The notes beneath the pieces are model-generated. The model saw only the letters and a program-made list of their open reading frames with translations. It was not told the DNA's origin and made no database searches. 64,000 bases of DNA from Calditrichia bacterium (GTDB taxonomy: Bacteria; Calditrichota; Calditrichia; RBG-13-44-9; J075). Position 1 is the stretch's first letter; every line of letters starts with the position of its first letter. The stretch covers positions 1 through 64,000 of the forward strand of contig JANQQU010000022.1 of the NCBI GenBank assembly GCA_028284905.1, written 5' to 3'. The position numbers and the translations under genes are program-made. Shown here piece by piece: positions 17,759-25,985 of the stretch.

Positions 17759-18190
17759 CTATTTGTCCAGCAAAGGTTTGAGTTTGAAGTAGGTGCTATG
17801 ATACCGTTGATATCGTTTAAACGCCTTCTCGTCGAGATGATTCAGGCGCAGCAAATTCATATTGTCTGTCAGGTCGCCCATTTTTACCTGCAATGCCAGG
17901 GAGTTGGTTTTCAGGCGCTCAATATAAGTCGCATAGCTCTCATCATCACGGCGGGTCATACAATCGACACCAGCGATAACCGCTTCGCTGAACCCTTCTT
18001 CACGAAGGTTCTCCAGTGTCCAGTCAGAGTCTTCCACAACATCATGCAGGATCGCGACCATTTTGCTCTCTGTTGTCGGCATCTTCATCATAATGCGCAG
18101 CGGATGTAAAATGTAGGGGGCACCACCTTTGTCCAGCTGATCGGTATGTGCGGTAGCGGCAATTGCCAGTGCACGTTCAATTGTTGCCAA
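17759..18190 (-). CDS. small HD-domain phosphohydrolase (SpoT/MESH1-like)
   Basis: A 143-residue single-domain protein. It shows the hydrolase half of RelA/SpoT proteins: 'AHTDQLDKGGAPYILHPLRI' (His29), the HD pair in 'MVAILHDVVEDSDW' (His49, Asp50) and 'VKMGDLTDNMNLLRL' with the late metal-binding Asp. There is no synthetase domain, so it fits small alarmone hydrolases that remove pyrophosphate from (p)ppGpp, although related stand-alone HD proteins may act on other nucleotides. The start is a TTG (18190) with ggag 8 bases upstream; no ATG fits. It leads a two-gene operon with an alpha/beta hydrolase. Confidence 0.85.
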   Translation of the reverse strand: MATIERALAIAATAHTDQLDKGGAPYILHPLRIMMKMPTTESKMVAILHDVVEDSDWTLENLREEGFSEAVIAGVDCMTRRDDESYATYIERLKTNSLALQVKMGDLTDNMNLLRLNHLDEKAFKRYQRYHSTYFKLKPLLDK

Positions 18191-18429
18191 TACGATTTCT
18201 CCGTTTGCAATATAAAATTAAATTTTTTGGTGATTCTTTTTTGGAAAGATTGAATATAGTCATTCTGGAATTTGATTGCAAAACACGGATATAATTGGCG
18301 ATAAGTAATTGAATTAACGGGGATTATATTCTTGCCTTGATTTAATTTCCCGGAATGATTAGCTTTTTGCCAGCGACGACAGTTCTTGTGAATGTATCAT
18401 TTTGTCATTATAGATTGAGGAGGCCGACC

Positions 18430-19578
18430 ATGTTTCGCGCTAATTTTATTCGCTGTATGCTTCTTTTCCTTTCTATCGCGCTTGTCAGCGATCTGGAGGC
18501 ATCGGAAACTCGCCTGGCGTCTATGGGGAAAACCGGACGTTTTACCTACGACAATGCTAATCTTCGCCTCTTCCCGGGCGGCTTGTATCGATATCAAAAC
18601 CTGCTGATCACTGAAATGCGTGTCAAGAATGATGAGAATTCTTTTTCTGCCGGCATCCATTTGCCCCTGGGCACTCGTGCATTGGGCGGGCTTTATCTGA
18701 ACCGTAATTTAAATTTGCCGGTGCCGGCCAGCCTGGGCAGCACAGTGCGATTAAATTCCGCAACCGATTTTTTGCTCGCTTTAAAGGTTGGAGAAAATAA
18801 CCTGGGGCTCCGTTTAACCACCGCTGTTGAAAGTAATGATGTTGTCACTGATTCCAGCCTGACAGGCACCACCGAGGAAGCAACTTATTTCGAATTTGCC
18901 GGAGGAGTATCCAGCGAACGATATGACTTTGGTGCATACTTCGGTATTCCGAACATTGAGAGTAGCTTCGGAGATGTTGTGCAAAACTGGAAGGGGCTTG
19001 GGTTTGGCGTTAGCGGTCGTTTTTTTCTTGGTGCGGAAAATTCCCCGATGCAATACGTGCCGGTGGTTATAATCAACCAGTTTACCGCGGATCTGGAGCA
19101 GGGAACGACCGATGCAACGACCGATTTTCTCGAATTTAGAATGGCTGTTGGCGTGCACTACAATCTCGATGATAATAACCTGGTGGTCCTGGGCGTAGAA
19201 ATGTTTGGCATTCGCCGGAATAAGATCGATACTCCGAATGTTGGGCAGCGCACGGAGAGTGTGACCCACTTACCGGCATTTTATGTTGGTGGAGAAACCC
19301 AGGCAAAGCGCTGGCTGACGTTGCGCCTTGGTGCCAGCCAGGAATTGACGGAGACCGAAACCTCGTTTCTTGATGCCAATGGCGATAAAGTTGAGAATGC
19401 TCGCCGGGACTCGAATTTTAATGTTTCCTTTGGTGTAGGCATTGCCGCCGGTCGTTTTTTGCTGGATTTTGACATCAATGACAACTTCCTCTTCGAGGGG
19501 CCGGACTTTATTAGCGGACAGGGAAGCGATTCTGTGAGCGATTTCGTAAACAGGCTGTCAATTTCTTACCATTTTTAG
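18430..19578 (+). CDS. predicted outer-membrane beta-barrel protein
   Basis: A 382-residue protein with a signal peptide ('CMLLFLSIALVSDLEA'). After 'TRLASMGKTGRFTYDNANLRLFPGGLYRY' it is a series of alternating amphipathic beta strands (for example 'NNLGLRLTTAVES', 'YDFGAYFGIP', 'GFGVSGRFFLG', 'LEFRMAVGVHYNL', 'NVSFGVGIAAGRFLLDFDI') and ends in 'FVNRLSISYHF'. The C-terminal Phe is typical for recognition by the BAM complex. The ATG at 18430 is chosen because gaggagg lies 7 bases upstream and the signal peptide begins there. I do not recognise a specific family. Confidence 0.75.
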   Translation: MFRANFIRCMLLFLSIALVSDLEASETRLASMGKTGRFTYDNANLRLFPGGLYRYQNLLITEMRVKNDENSFSAGIHLPLGTRALGGLYLNRNLNLPVPASLGSTVRLNSATDFLLALKVGENNLGLRLTTAVESNDVVTDSSLTGTTEEATYFEFAGGVSSERYDFGAYFGIPNIESSFGDVVQNWKGLGFGVSGRFFLGAENSPMQYVPVVIINQFTADLEQGTTDATTDFLEFRMAVGVHYNLDDNNLVVLGVEMFGIRRNKIDTPNVGQRTESVTHLPAFYVGGETQAKRWLTLRLGASQELTETETSFLDANGDKVENARRDSNFNVSFGVGIAAGRFLLDFDINDNFLFEGPDFISGQGSDSVSDFVNRLSISYHF

Positions 19579-19647
19579 ATAGAGAATACCAGGGACGGGT
19601 GGATACGGTTTTTTTTCAAACAGTAAACAGAAGCGGAAGCGAATCGA

Positions 19648-20289
19648 ATGCGGCAAACAAAGCAGATCAAATTAATCGGTGTTACTGGCGGGATGGGCTC
19701 CGGTCAGTCGACGGTGGCAGATTTTTTTCGAAAGTGGGGAGCAAAAATAATCAGTGCAGATAAAATTGCCCATCAAGTTGTTAACAAGAATGCCGAAGTT
19801 AGAAATGATATCAAGCGGTTGTTTGGTAAGAAAGTATATCATCGCAACGGGCGGCTGAATCGTAAATTGCTTGGTAGTATTGTATTTGCAGATGAATCGA
19901 AAGTCGAAAAACTGAATCAAATTGTTCACCCGCGAATGGTCGAACAAATTGTGAACGAAATCGAATCTGCCCGCGATACCCGGAAATTTCCATTTGTGGT
20001 AATCGATGCAGCCCTGATTTTTGAAATTCAGCTGGAAAATATTTTTGATGAAATCGTGGTAGTTTCATCGAAAATTAGCAATCGGGTAAACCGGGTAAAA
20101 GAGCGCGATGGCCTGGAAGAACATGAGATTCAGAATCGAATCCGCAAGCAAATTCCCCTGGAAGAAAAAGTAAAATGGGCCGACCATGTCATTCACAATA
20201 ATGGCACCCTGGAGCAGCTGGAGACCCGCACCCGCAAGATTTACGATAAGATTCTTGGCCAGAAAAAGCCGCCTAAAAAACGGCGATAA
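19648..20289 (+). CDS. coaE: dephospho-CoA kinase with K-to-Q Walker A
   Basis: A 213-residue protein of the usual CoaE length and order: 'KLIGVTGGMGSGQSTVADFFRKWGAKIISADKIAHQVV' at the N-terminus, 'LNRKLLGSIVFADESKVEKLNQIVHPRMV' (the CoA-binding region with the HP motif), 'FVVIDAALIFEI' and 'RVKERDGLEEHEIQNRI...Q' (LID). It catalyses the last step of coenzyme A synthesis. The Walker A lysine is replaced by glutamine (Q20, codon CAG) in GGMGSGQST. The rest of the protein looks intact, so either this lineage uses an altered P-loop or activity is reduced. CoaA, the first enzyme of the pathway, is at 29749-30678. Confidence 0.9.
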   Translation: MRQTKQIKLIGVTGGMGSGQSTVADFFRKWGAKIISADKIAHQVVNKNAEVRNDIKRLFGKKVYHRNGRLNRKLLGSIVFADESKVEKLNQIVHPRMVEQIVNEIESARDTRKFPFVVIDAALIFEIQLENIFDEIVVVSSKISNRVNRVKERDGLEEHEIQNRIRKQIPLEEKVKWADHVIHNNGTLEQLETRTRKIYDKILGQKKPPKKRR

Positions 20290-20411
20290 CCGGCAACATT
20301 GCTGCGATTGGCTATAATTATGTGGAAGTAAGAGATTTTTTGAATCTTTTCCCGGCATTTCCCAGTTGAAAATGATAGTGGCTTTACCTGTGGATGAAAA
20401 GGGGCAACATT

Positions 20412-22181
20412 ATGACGCTGACAGCAGCACAGATTTCCGACAATTACGAAAAGACATATCAGCTTACCGCAGATATACTTACCCAAAAATTCAAAGCACG
20501 CGGATATGACAGCGATCCGGCAAGTCAGGATTTTATCGACCTTTGCCAGTCTGTCATCGGGCACGAAACCTCGGTGTTACTTTTACAGCAGAAAAGTTTC
20601 GAGAGAACGCTTTATCAACCAATTTTGGAAACGGTCATTGATGAAGTAAAACGGACCTTTTTCCCCGATACCAGCAAGAAACGCTTTCTCTCTATCGATG
20701 CATTGGATCGGGATATTCTTCCCGCGGACACTGAGGAGGCAGCACCGGAGAATGAAGTTTTGCCGGATACGCTGCCAATTGCCTTTTTCGAGGAGATCCT
20801 CACTCCCGAGGCTTTTCAATATTTGAGCGAAAAGCTGTTGCCGAAATATGAAGATTGGCAAACCGGTTTGCGCTTGTTTGCCCGGGCCGCCGAAAATGAC
20901 ACCGATAGCAATCGCTACGATTTACTGGAAGACAAAATAAGTCTCCTGCGGGATTTTTATCCCGATGGCGATATCGCTTTTACCCATGATGTTGATGGAT
21001 TAAGTAAACTGGACAAGGACCAGGTTATCCAGACATTCATCAATGTTTACATTGGGATGGAACGATCTTTTCCGGTGAATTTTTTGCAGAAAGATGGCGA
21101 AAATCGCTGCCGTTTGATGATCCGTTTTCTGATTGAAGAGATCCTGAAAACTGAACCGGAAACGGTATTGAATGCCAAAGACGAGACATTCTTTATCCGG
21201 CATAGGCTGCAGAATGTTTATCGCTACTTTAATTATTCTACCAACCGGGCGCTGCGAAACGCCTATCCGGAAATGATTCCGCCCTGGCTGCACAGTCGCT
21301 GTTCCGCGAATTACTGGGAAGACGCCGGGAATCGTATTGAGGCGATTCGCTGGTTGTTCGAGGAAAGACTTGAGATGACGCCAGACAGTTTTTATCGTCA
21401 GTCGATTTCGAAAAGTGTTTTTGCCAAGCATGGACTTTCCTACATGTTTAACCAGTATTATAACTCGGTTTCGAAAGCGCTGGGAGAAGCGTATCCGCAT
21501 TTACGTCCCTGGGAAATCGGGAAAGTGCCTTTCGACTTTTGGAGCACGGAAACCACTGCGGAAGCGATCCGCTGGATGGTTGCGAAAAAAGGCTGGGATG
21601 TCGCCGAACTACCGGGAAAAGTACGTAGTAAGGAACTAAACCGAAAAACTTTCAGCGAATTTGGATTGGCAACGCTTTTTGAAAAGAAGTTCTCGAAAAG
21701 TATTTATCGGGCGATCTCAGCCGCCTGGCCGGGACGATTCGAGCCCTGGGAACTGGGGAAAGTTGCCTCCGAGTATTGGGAAAGCAACGAGAATATCTAC
21801 CAGGCATCTGTGTGGATAGCCGAGAAGGAAGGCCTGCAAAAGCACGAAATTCCTCCGGCGATTCGGGAAAAACGCCTGACCGCAAAGTCTTTCTCAAAAT
21901 ATTCCATCGGCGCTGCGCTGAAAAAGCTGGCAAAGGGACGTCTGGAGCATCTTTTCTCTCCATTGTTCTGGCAAGAGCATAAGACCTTTTTGGAAGAGCA
22001 TAAATTGATGCGAAAAATTGCCAACTTGAAAAAGTCGGAAAAGAAAACAAATCTTTTCGAGTTTTTCCTGTACGGATTATTTATGCCGGAAGTGCAGCGT
22101 TCATCGCATGACCGGGTCCGTCGTTATCGCCGAATGGAAAGGCGCATTCAACAACGTTCGATTATCTATAAAGATCAGTAA
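20412..22181 (+). CDS. unclassified protein with ~65-residue Trp-rich repeats
   Basis: A 589-residue cytoplasmic protein. I do not recognise the family with confidence. The N-terminal ~260 residues are helical. From about residue 265 three to four repeats follow the pattern 'S.ALR.AYPE..PW..g...YW....N..EAIRW..EE': 'NRALRNAYPEMIPPWLHSRCSANYWEDAGNRIEAIRWLFEE', 'SKALGEAYPHLRPWEIGKVPFDFWSTETTAEAIRWMVAK', 'YRAISAAWPGRFEPWELGKVASEYWESNENIYQASVWIAEK'. Similar repeats occur in DUF4046-like and some DNA-associated proteins. The very basic C-terminus ('RVRRYRRMERRIQQRS') could bind nucleic acid. The second ATG (20412) has aagggg 8 bases upstream; the first in-frame ATG is 20394. An intrinsic terminator follows. 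Confidence 0.7.
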   Translation: MTLTAAQISDNYEKTYQLTADILTQKFKARGYDSDPASQDFIDLCQSVIGHETSVLLLQQKSFERTLYQPILETVIDEVKRTFFPDTSKKRFLSIDALDRDILPADTEEAAPENEVLPDTLPIAFFEEILTPEAFQYLSEKLLPKYEDWQTGLRLFARAAENDTDSNRYDLLEDKISLLRDFYPDGDIAFTHDVDGLSKLDKDQVIQTFINVYIGMERSFPVNFLQKDGENRCRLMIRFLIEEILKTEPETVLNAKDETFFIRHRLQNVYRYFNYSTNRALRNAYPEMIPPWLHSRCSANYWEDAGNRIEAIRWLFEERLEMTPDSFYRQSISKSVFAKHGLSYMFNQYYNSVSKALGEAYPHLRPWEIGKVPFDFWSTETTAEAIRWMVAKKGWDVAELPGKVRSKELNRKTFSEFGLATLFEKKFSKSIYRAISAAWPGRFEPWELGKVASEYWESNENIYQASVWIAEKEGLQKHEIPPAIREKRLTAKSFSKYSIGAALKKLAKGRLEHLFSPLFWQEHKTFLEEHKLMRKIANLKKSEKKTNLFEFFLYGLFMPEVQRSSHDRVRRYRRMERRIQQRSIIYKDQ

Positions 22182-22211
22182 ATACTTAACATAAGCATTT
22201 TTCAGAACTTC

Positions 22212-22250
22212 AACCCCGGCGGAATACTGAGTTATTCTTCCGGGGTTTTT
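22212..22250 (+). terminator. intrinsic terminator
   Basis: Arms aaccccgg (22212-22219) and ccggggtt (22240-22247) followed by a T run, 31 bp after the stop of the repeat protein gene. Confidence 0.85.
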
Positions 22251-22305
22251 ATTGTTTTATTACCACTATAATTTCGATAGTTTTAAAGAAGCAATTATAT
22301 TAGCT

Positions 22306-22347
22306 GCTGTCATCGCGATCCCGGCCATCCGGGATCGCAATGACAGC
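22306..22347. repeat. REP-like palindromic element
   Basis: Two 19-base arms (gctgtcatcgcgatcccgg and ccgggatcgcaatgacagc) with one mismatch and a 4-base loop. It is a stable, GC-rich hairpin in an AT-rich gap, of the type of dispersed REP elements. No second copy is seen in the window. Confidence 0.65.
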
Positions 22348-22478
22348 TTAATGCTACCTGATTTTTTCAAAATCAGCTGACGTAACTTTAAATTCTACCT
22401 TCATTTTAAGTTAATTCCTCCCGTCTCTTGTCTATTTGCGGAAAAAGTGTACTTTAGCGGGTATAAAGTGAGGTGACT

Positions 22479-23021
22479 ATGGATAAATCCCTGCAGCAAT
22501 TATTTGATGAACTGACGGAAAAACGTGCGCAGCTATTTAATGAACTGGATAAATACCAACCGGAACAACTGGCATACAAATCATCCCCGGAAATGTGGTC
22601 GATGCTACAAGTGGTGAATCATTTATTAATTTCCGAGCAGCATATTTACCAATACCTCTGCAAAAAAAATCAGGCGAAAACCCTCGATCCAGCAGGCGTT
22701 GCATCCGCTGCACGTTCTCTGTTCTTAAATGCTTTTCTGAAATCTCCATTACGCGTGTCTGCGCCCCGGCAACTACCTTTGCCGGAAAGCCCACGTGCAT
22801 TGTTGGAGATGAGAAAAGACTGGGATGTGACCCGTCGGGACATAGAAACTTTTCTTACGGAATTGCCCACCGAAAGACTTCAGAAAATAATCTTCCGGCA
22901 CCCCTTTGCCGGCAGGTTTAATATTGCGCAGACACTCAAATTTATGATAAATCATATCGTTCATCATATTCGGCAGGTTCGGCGCATTGCCCGGTCCTCC
23001 GGTTTTCCGGCCACTGCCTGA
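22479..23021 (+). CDS. DinB-like (YfiT) family protein
   Basis: A 180-residue four-helix-bundle protein. It begins 'LQQLFDELTEKRAQLFNELDKYQPEQLAYKSSPEMWSMLQVVNHLLISEQHIYQYL' and ends 'FNIAQTLKFMINHIVHHIRQVRRI'. The spaced histidines (NHL, EQH and HIVHH) are the metal ligands of the DinB/YfiT superfamily, which includes thiol-dependent transferases and stress-induced proteins of unknown reaction. I chose the ATG at 22479, which has gaggtg 5 bases upstream, over a GTG two codons earlier. The neighbours do not indicate a pathway. Confidence 0.8.
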   Translation: MDKSLQQLFDELTEKRAQLFNELDKYQPEQLAYKSSPEMWSMLQVVNHLLISEQHIYQYLCKKNQAKTLDPAGVASAARSLFLNAFLKSPLRVSAPRQLPLPESPRALLEMRKDWDVTRRDIETFLTELPTERLQKIIFRHPFAGRFNIAQTLKFMINHIVHHIRQVRRIARSSGFPATA

Positions 23022-23100
23022 GCGACATTGGGACGATGATTTGATTATAAATTGAAACTGTTTATATTCCACTCTTTGAAATTAGCACTTGAGGAAAGTA

Positions 23101-24291
23101 ATGCCTTTACCTACCCCGTTTCACACCCGCACTGCCCAGCACTGTACCAGCGCCCAATGGCGGAACTGGTCTGGGTATATGGCTGCAATTAACTATCAAT
23201 ACACCCATGATTTTGAATACTACGCGATCCGCAATGCTGCTGGTTTAATCGATGTTACTCCACTGTATAAATATGAAATTAGTGGTCCGGATGCCGCCAA
23301 TTTAGTAGACCGGATTATCACCCGGAATGCCCATCGCTGTAAAATCGGGCAGGTGCTTTATACGCCCTGGTGCGATGATGATGGCAAAATGGTCGACGAT
23401 GGCACAGTGCAGCGATTTTCGGAGCAGCGTTTTCGTATTACTTCCGCAACCCCGAATCTTTGGTGGTTCCAGGATTGTGCCTATGGCATGAACGTGGATA
23501 TTCAGGACATTTCCGCAGACCTGGGAGCGCTGGCGCTGCAAGGGCCGAAATCCCGGGATATTTTGCGGGAGGTCGTCAAAGGCATCGATTTCAATAAACT
23601 GAAATTTTTTTATCTCGCCGAAGGAAAAGCAGGCCGCATTCCCCTGGTTGTTAGCCGAACCGGATATACGGGCGATCTTGGCTACGAACTGTGGGTGGAG
23701 CGTAAGCATGCCGAAAAATTATGGGATATGCTGCTCGATAAAGGGCAAAAATATGGCATTACACCGGCGGGATTAAATGCCCTGGATATTTCCCGCATCG
23801 AAGCCGGTTTGCTGCTGCTCGATGTCGATTACATTTCCAGTAAGCATGCCTTGATTGATGCCCGCCTCTCTTCCCCCTATGAAGCCGGATTAGGCTGGGC
23901 CGTAAATCTGAAAAAGAAACGTTTTATCGGTAGAAGTGCACTGGCCCGGGAAAAAGCAGCAGGATCAGTATGGCAATTCTGTGGCCTCGATGTTAGCTGG
24001 CCGGAAATTGAAGCCTTGTATGGCAAAGTCGATCTTCCGCCGCTGGTAGCCGGCGTGGCCTCCCGGCTGGCGGTACCGGTTTATAGTGGCTCCCGGCAAG
24101 TAGGGCAGGCAACCAGTATCACTTTTTCCCCTATACTGAAAAAATACATCGCCCTGGCAACGGTGGAAACCGGCGATATAATGCCTGGTAGCAAACTTAG
24201 TATGGAGATTACCGTGGAGTTTGCCCGGGAGCAGGCGGAAGCGACGGTGGTGAAATTACCTTTTTATGATCCGCCGCATAAGCGAAGCTAA
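23101..24291 (+). CDS. GcvT-like aminomethyltransferase family protein
   Basis: A 396-residue protein of the folate-binding GcvT/YgfZ fold: 'YAIRNAAGLIDVTPLYKYEISGPDAANLVDRIITRN' near the N-terminus, 'GALALQGPKSRDILREV' in the middle, and the folate-site word 'SRTGYTGDLGYELWV' followed by 'GLNALDISRIEAGL' and 'GLGWAVNLKKKRFIG'. In the glycine cleavage system GcvT moves a methylene group from the lipoyl carrier to tetrahydrofolate. Relatives demethylate other amines. This gene is not next to gcvH or gcvP but to two FAD oxidoreductases (24401, 25986), so a coupled oxidative demethylation of a methylated amine is plausible. gaggaaag precedes the ATG at 23101; the longer frame is less likely. Confidence 0.85.
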   Translation: MPLPTPFHTRTAQHCTSAQWRNWSGYMAAINYQYTHDFEYYAIRNAAGLIDVTPLYKYEISGPDAANLVDRIITRNAHRCKIGQVLYTPWCDDDGKMVDDGTVQRFSEQRFRITSATPNLWWFQDCAYGMNVDIQDISADLGALALQGPKSRDILREVVKGIDFNKLKFFYLAEGKAGRIPLVVSRTGYTGDLGYELWVERKHAEKLWDMLLDKGQKYGITPAGLNALDISRIEAGLLLLDVDYISSKHALIDARLSSPYEAGLGWAVNLKKKRFIGRSALAREKAAGSVWQFCGLDVSWPEIEALYGKVDLPPLVAGVASRLAVPVYSGSRQVGQATSITFSPILKKYIALATVETGDIMPGSKLSMEITVEFAREQAEATVVKLPFYDPPHKRS

Positions 24292-24400
24292 ATTCCTTAA
24301 TTCGCCCAAAATCAAACCCAGTGGTAACATAAACAAGCCTGCATTCGGAAATGCGGGCATCCCAAAATCAGATTTATAATTTTGTAATTCAGGAAGTATT

Positions 24401-25984
24401 ATGGCAGAAAGATATGATGCAATTGTCATCGGCGGCGGGCATAATGGACTGGTCAACGCCGCATACCTTGCCCGGGCCGGGAAAAAAGTGCTGGTGCTGG
24501 AGCAACGCCATTTGGTTGGTGGCGCGACAGTTACGGAGGAGCTTTATCCTGGCTTCAAGTATAGTGTGTTCTCCTACGTGATAAGTTTAATGCGCCCGGA
24601 AATTATTCGGGAATTAAACCTGCCCGGACATGGACTAACGATTTTACCACTGGAAAGTACGCTGACACCCTTACAAAATGGGGAATATCTTTATCGCGGT
24701 TCGGATCCCCATGAAACCCGCCGGAATATCGCCAGATTTTCCCCCCGCGATGCCGATGCCTATCAGGATTACGGACATACCCTCTTTTTTATGGCGAAAG
24801 CGGTCAAATATATGCTGGGCATAGTACCTCCGGATCCGACCTCACTACATCCGAAAGATATGCTCGGTTTGGCAGCGTTGGGAAAATACCTGACCGGATT
24901 ACGGGAAGATGATATTTACAATCTCACTAAACTGATGACGATGAGTGCTGTCGATTTTCTGGAACAATGGTTCGAAACCGATGTGCTAAAAGCGACGCTC
25001 TCTGCCAGCGGAATTATCGGCACTTTCCTCGGACCACGCTCGCCGGGCACTGCCTATGTATTGCTGCATCACTACATGGGCGAACTGGATGGAAACTTCC
25101 GGGCCTGGGGATTTGCAAAAGGCGGCACTGGTGCAATTGCCGAAGCGATTGCCAGCTCTGCCCGCGCTTTCGGCGCAAAGATTCGTACAGAAGCAAAAGT
25201 GAGTGAACTTTTAGTGAAAAATAACTCCGTGCGCGGAATAGTTCTCGATAATGGTGATGAAATATTTGCCGATACGATCGTTTCCAGCCTCGATCCCTGG
25301 CAAACATTCCTTAATTTACCCCCTAACGGCAGCATGCCGGAAGAATTATTAACTGATATTCGTAAGTTCAAATTCAAAGGCTCTTCCGCAAAAGTGAATC
25401 TGGCCCTGGATGCACTGCCCCAATTCAACTGTAAGCCGGAAAACAGCAATTTCCTTCGCGGGGCAATCTCGATCAGTCCCAGTCTGGATTACCTGGAGCA
25501 AGCCTACGATGATGCCAAATACGGCGACTTTTCCCGCCGGCCCTATATGGATATTATTATTCCCTCGATGATCGATCCGGACATGGCCCCTCCCGGCAAG
25601 CACGTGATGTCCTGCTTCGTGCAATATGCCCCCTATCATTTGCGGGAAGGCAATTGGGAGGATAAGCGGGAGGCGCTGGGGGATGCCGTCGTAAATACGC
25701 TGGCGGAGTATATGCCTAATATTAAGGACATCATCCTGCATCGTCAGGTCGTTACTCCCCTGGATATTGAAGAACGAATTGGATTGAGCCAGGGAAATAT
25801 TTTTCAGGGTGAGTTAAGCCTTTCCCAATTATTTTTTCTGCGCCCGGCAGCCGGCTGGGCGAAATACCGGACCCCATTAAAAAATTACTATCAGTGTGGC
25901 TCCGGCACACATCCCGGTGGTGGCATAATGGGCGCACCGGGCCGACTGGCAGCAATGGAAATTCTTAAGGATGGGGGACATTGA
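24401..25984 (+). CDS. FAD-dependent oxidoreductase, PYROXD2/CrtI-like (copy 1)
   Basis: A 527-residue flavoprotein. It opens with the dinucleotide-binding fold 'DAIVIGGGHNGLVNAAYLARAGKKVLVLEQRHLVGGATVTEEL'. It shares the PYROXD2-type words 'GTFLGPRSPGTAYVLLHHYMG', 'AKGGTGAIAEAIASSAR', 'YLEQAYDDAKYGDFSRRPYMDIIIPSMIDPDMAPPG' and the C-terminal FAD site 'CGSGTHPGGGIMGAPGRLAAMEIL'. The fold resembles phytoene desaturase, but no carotenoid gene is nearby. It is followed one base later by a paralogue and preceded by a GcvT-like gene. I infer that the pair oxidises a small amine or related substrate, with the GcvT-like protein taking the one-carbon unit. aggaag lies 4 bases before the ATG. Confidence 0.88.
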   Translation: MAERYDAIVIGGGHNGLVNAAYLARAGKKVLVLEQRHLVGGATVTEELYPGFKYSVFSYVISLMRPEIIRELNLPGHGLTILPLESTLTPLQNGEYLYRGSDPHETRRNIARFSPRDADAYQDYGHTLFFMAKAVKYMLGIVPPDPTSLHPKDMLGLAALGKYLTGLREDDIYNLTKLMTMSAVDFLEQWFETDVLKATLSASGIIGTFLGPRSPGTAYVLLHHYMGELDGNFRAWGFAKGGTGAIAEAIASSARAFGAKIRTEAKVSELLVKNNSVRGIVLDNGDEIFADTIVSSLDPWQTFLNLPPNGSMPEELLTDIRKFKFKGSSAKVNLALDALPQFNCKPENSNFLRGAISISPSLDYLEQAYDDAKYGDFSRRPYMDIIIPSMIDPDMAPPGKHVMSCFVQYAPYHLREGNWEDKREALGDAVVNTLAEYMPNIKDIILHRQVVTPLDIEERIGLSQGNIFQGELSLSQLFFLRPAAGWAKYRTPLKNYYQCGSGTHPGGGIMGAPGRLAAMEILKDGGH

Positions 25985-25985
25985 G

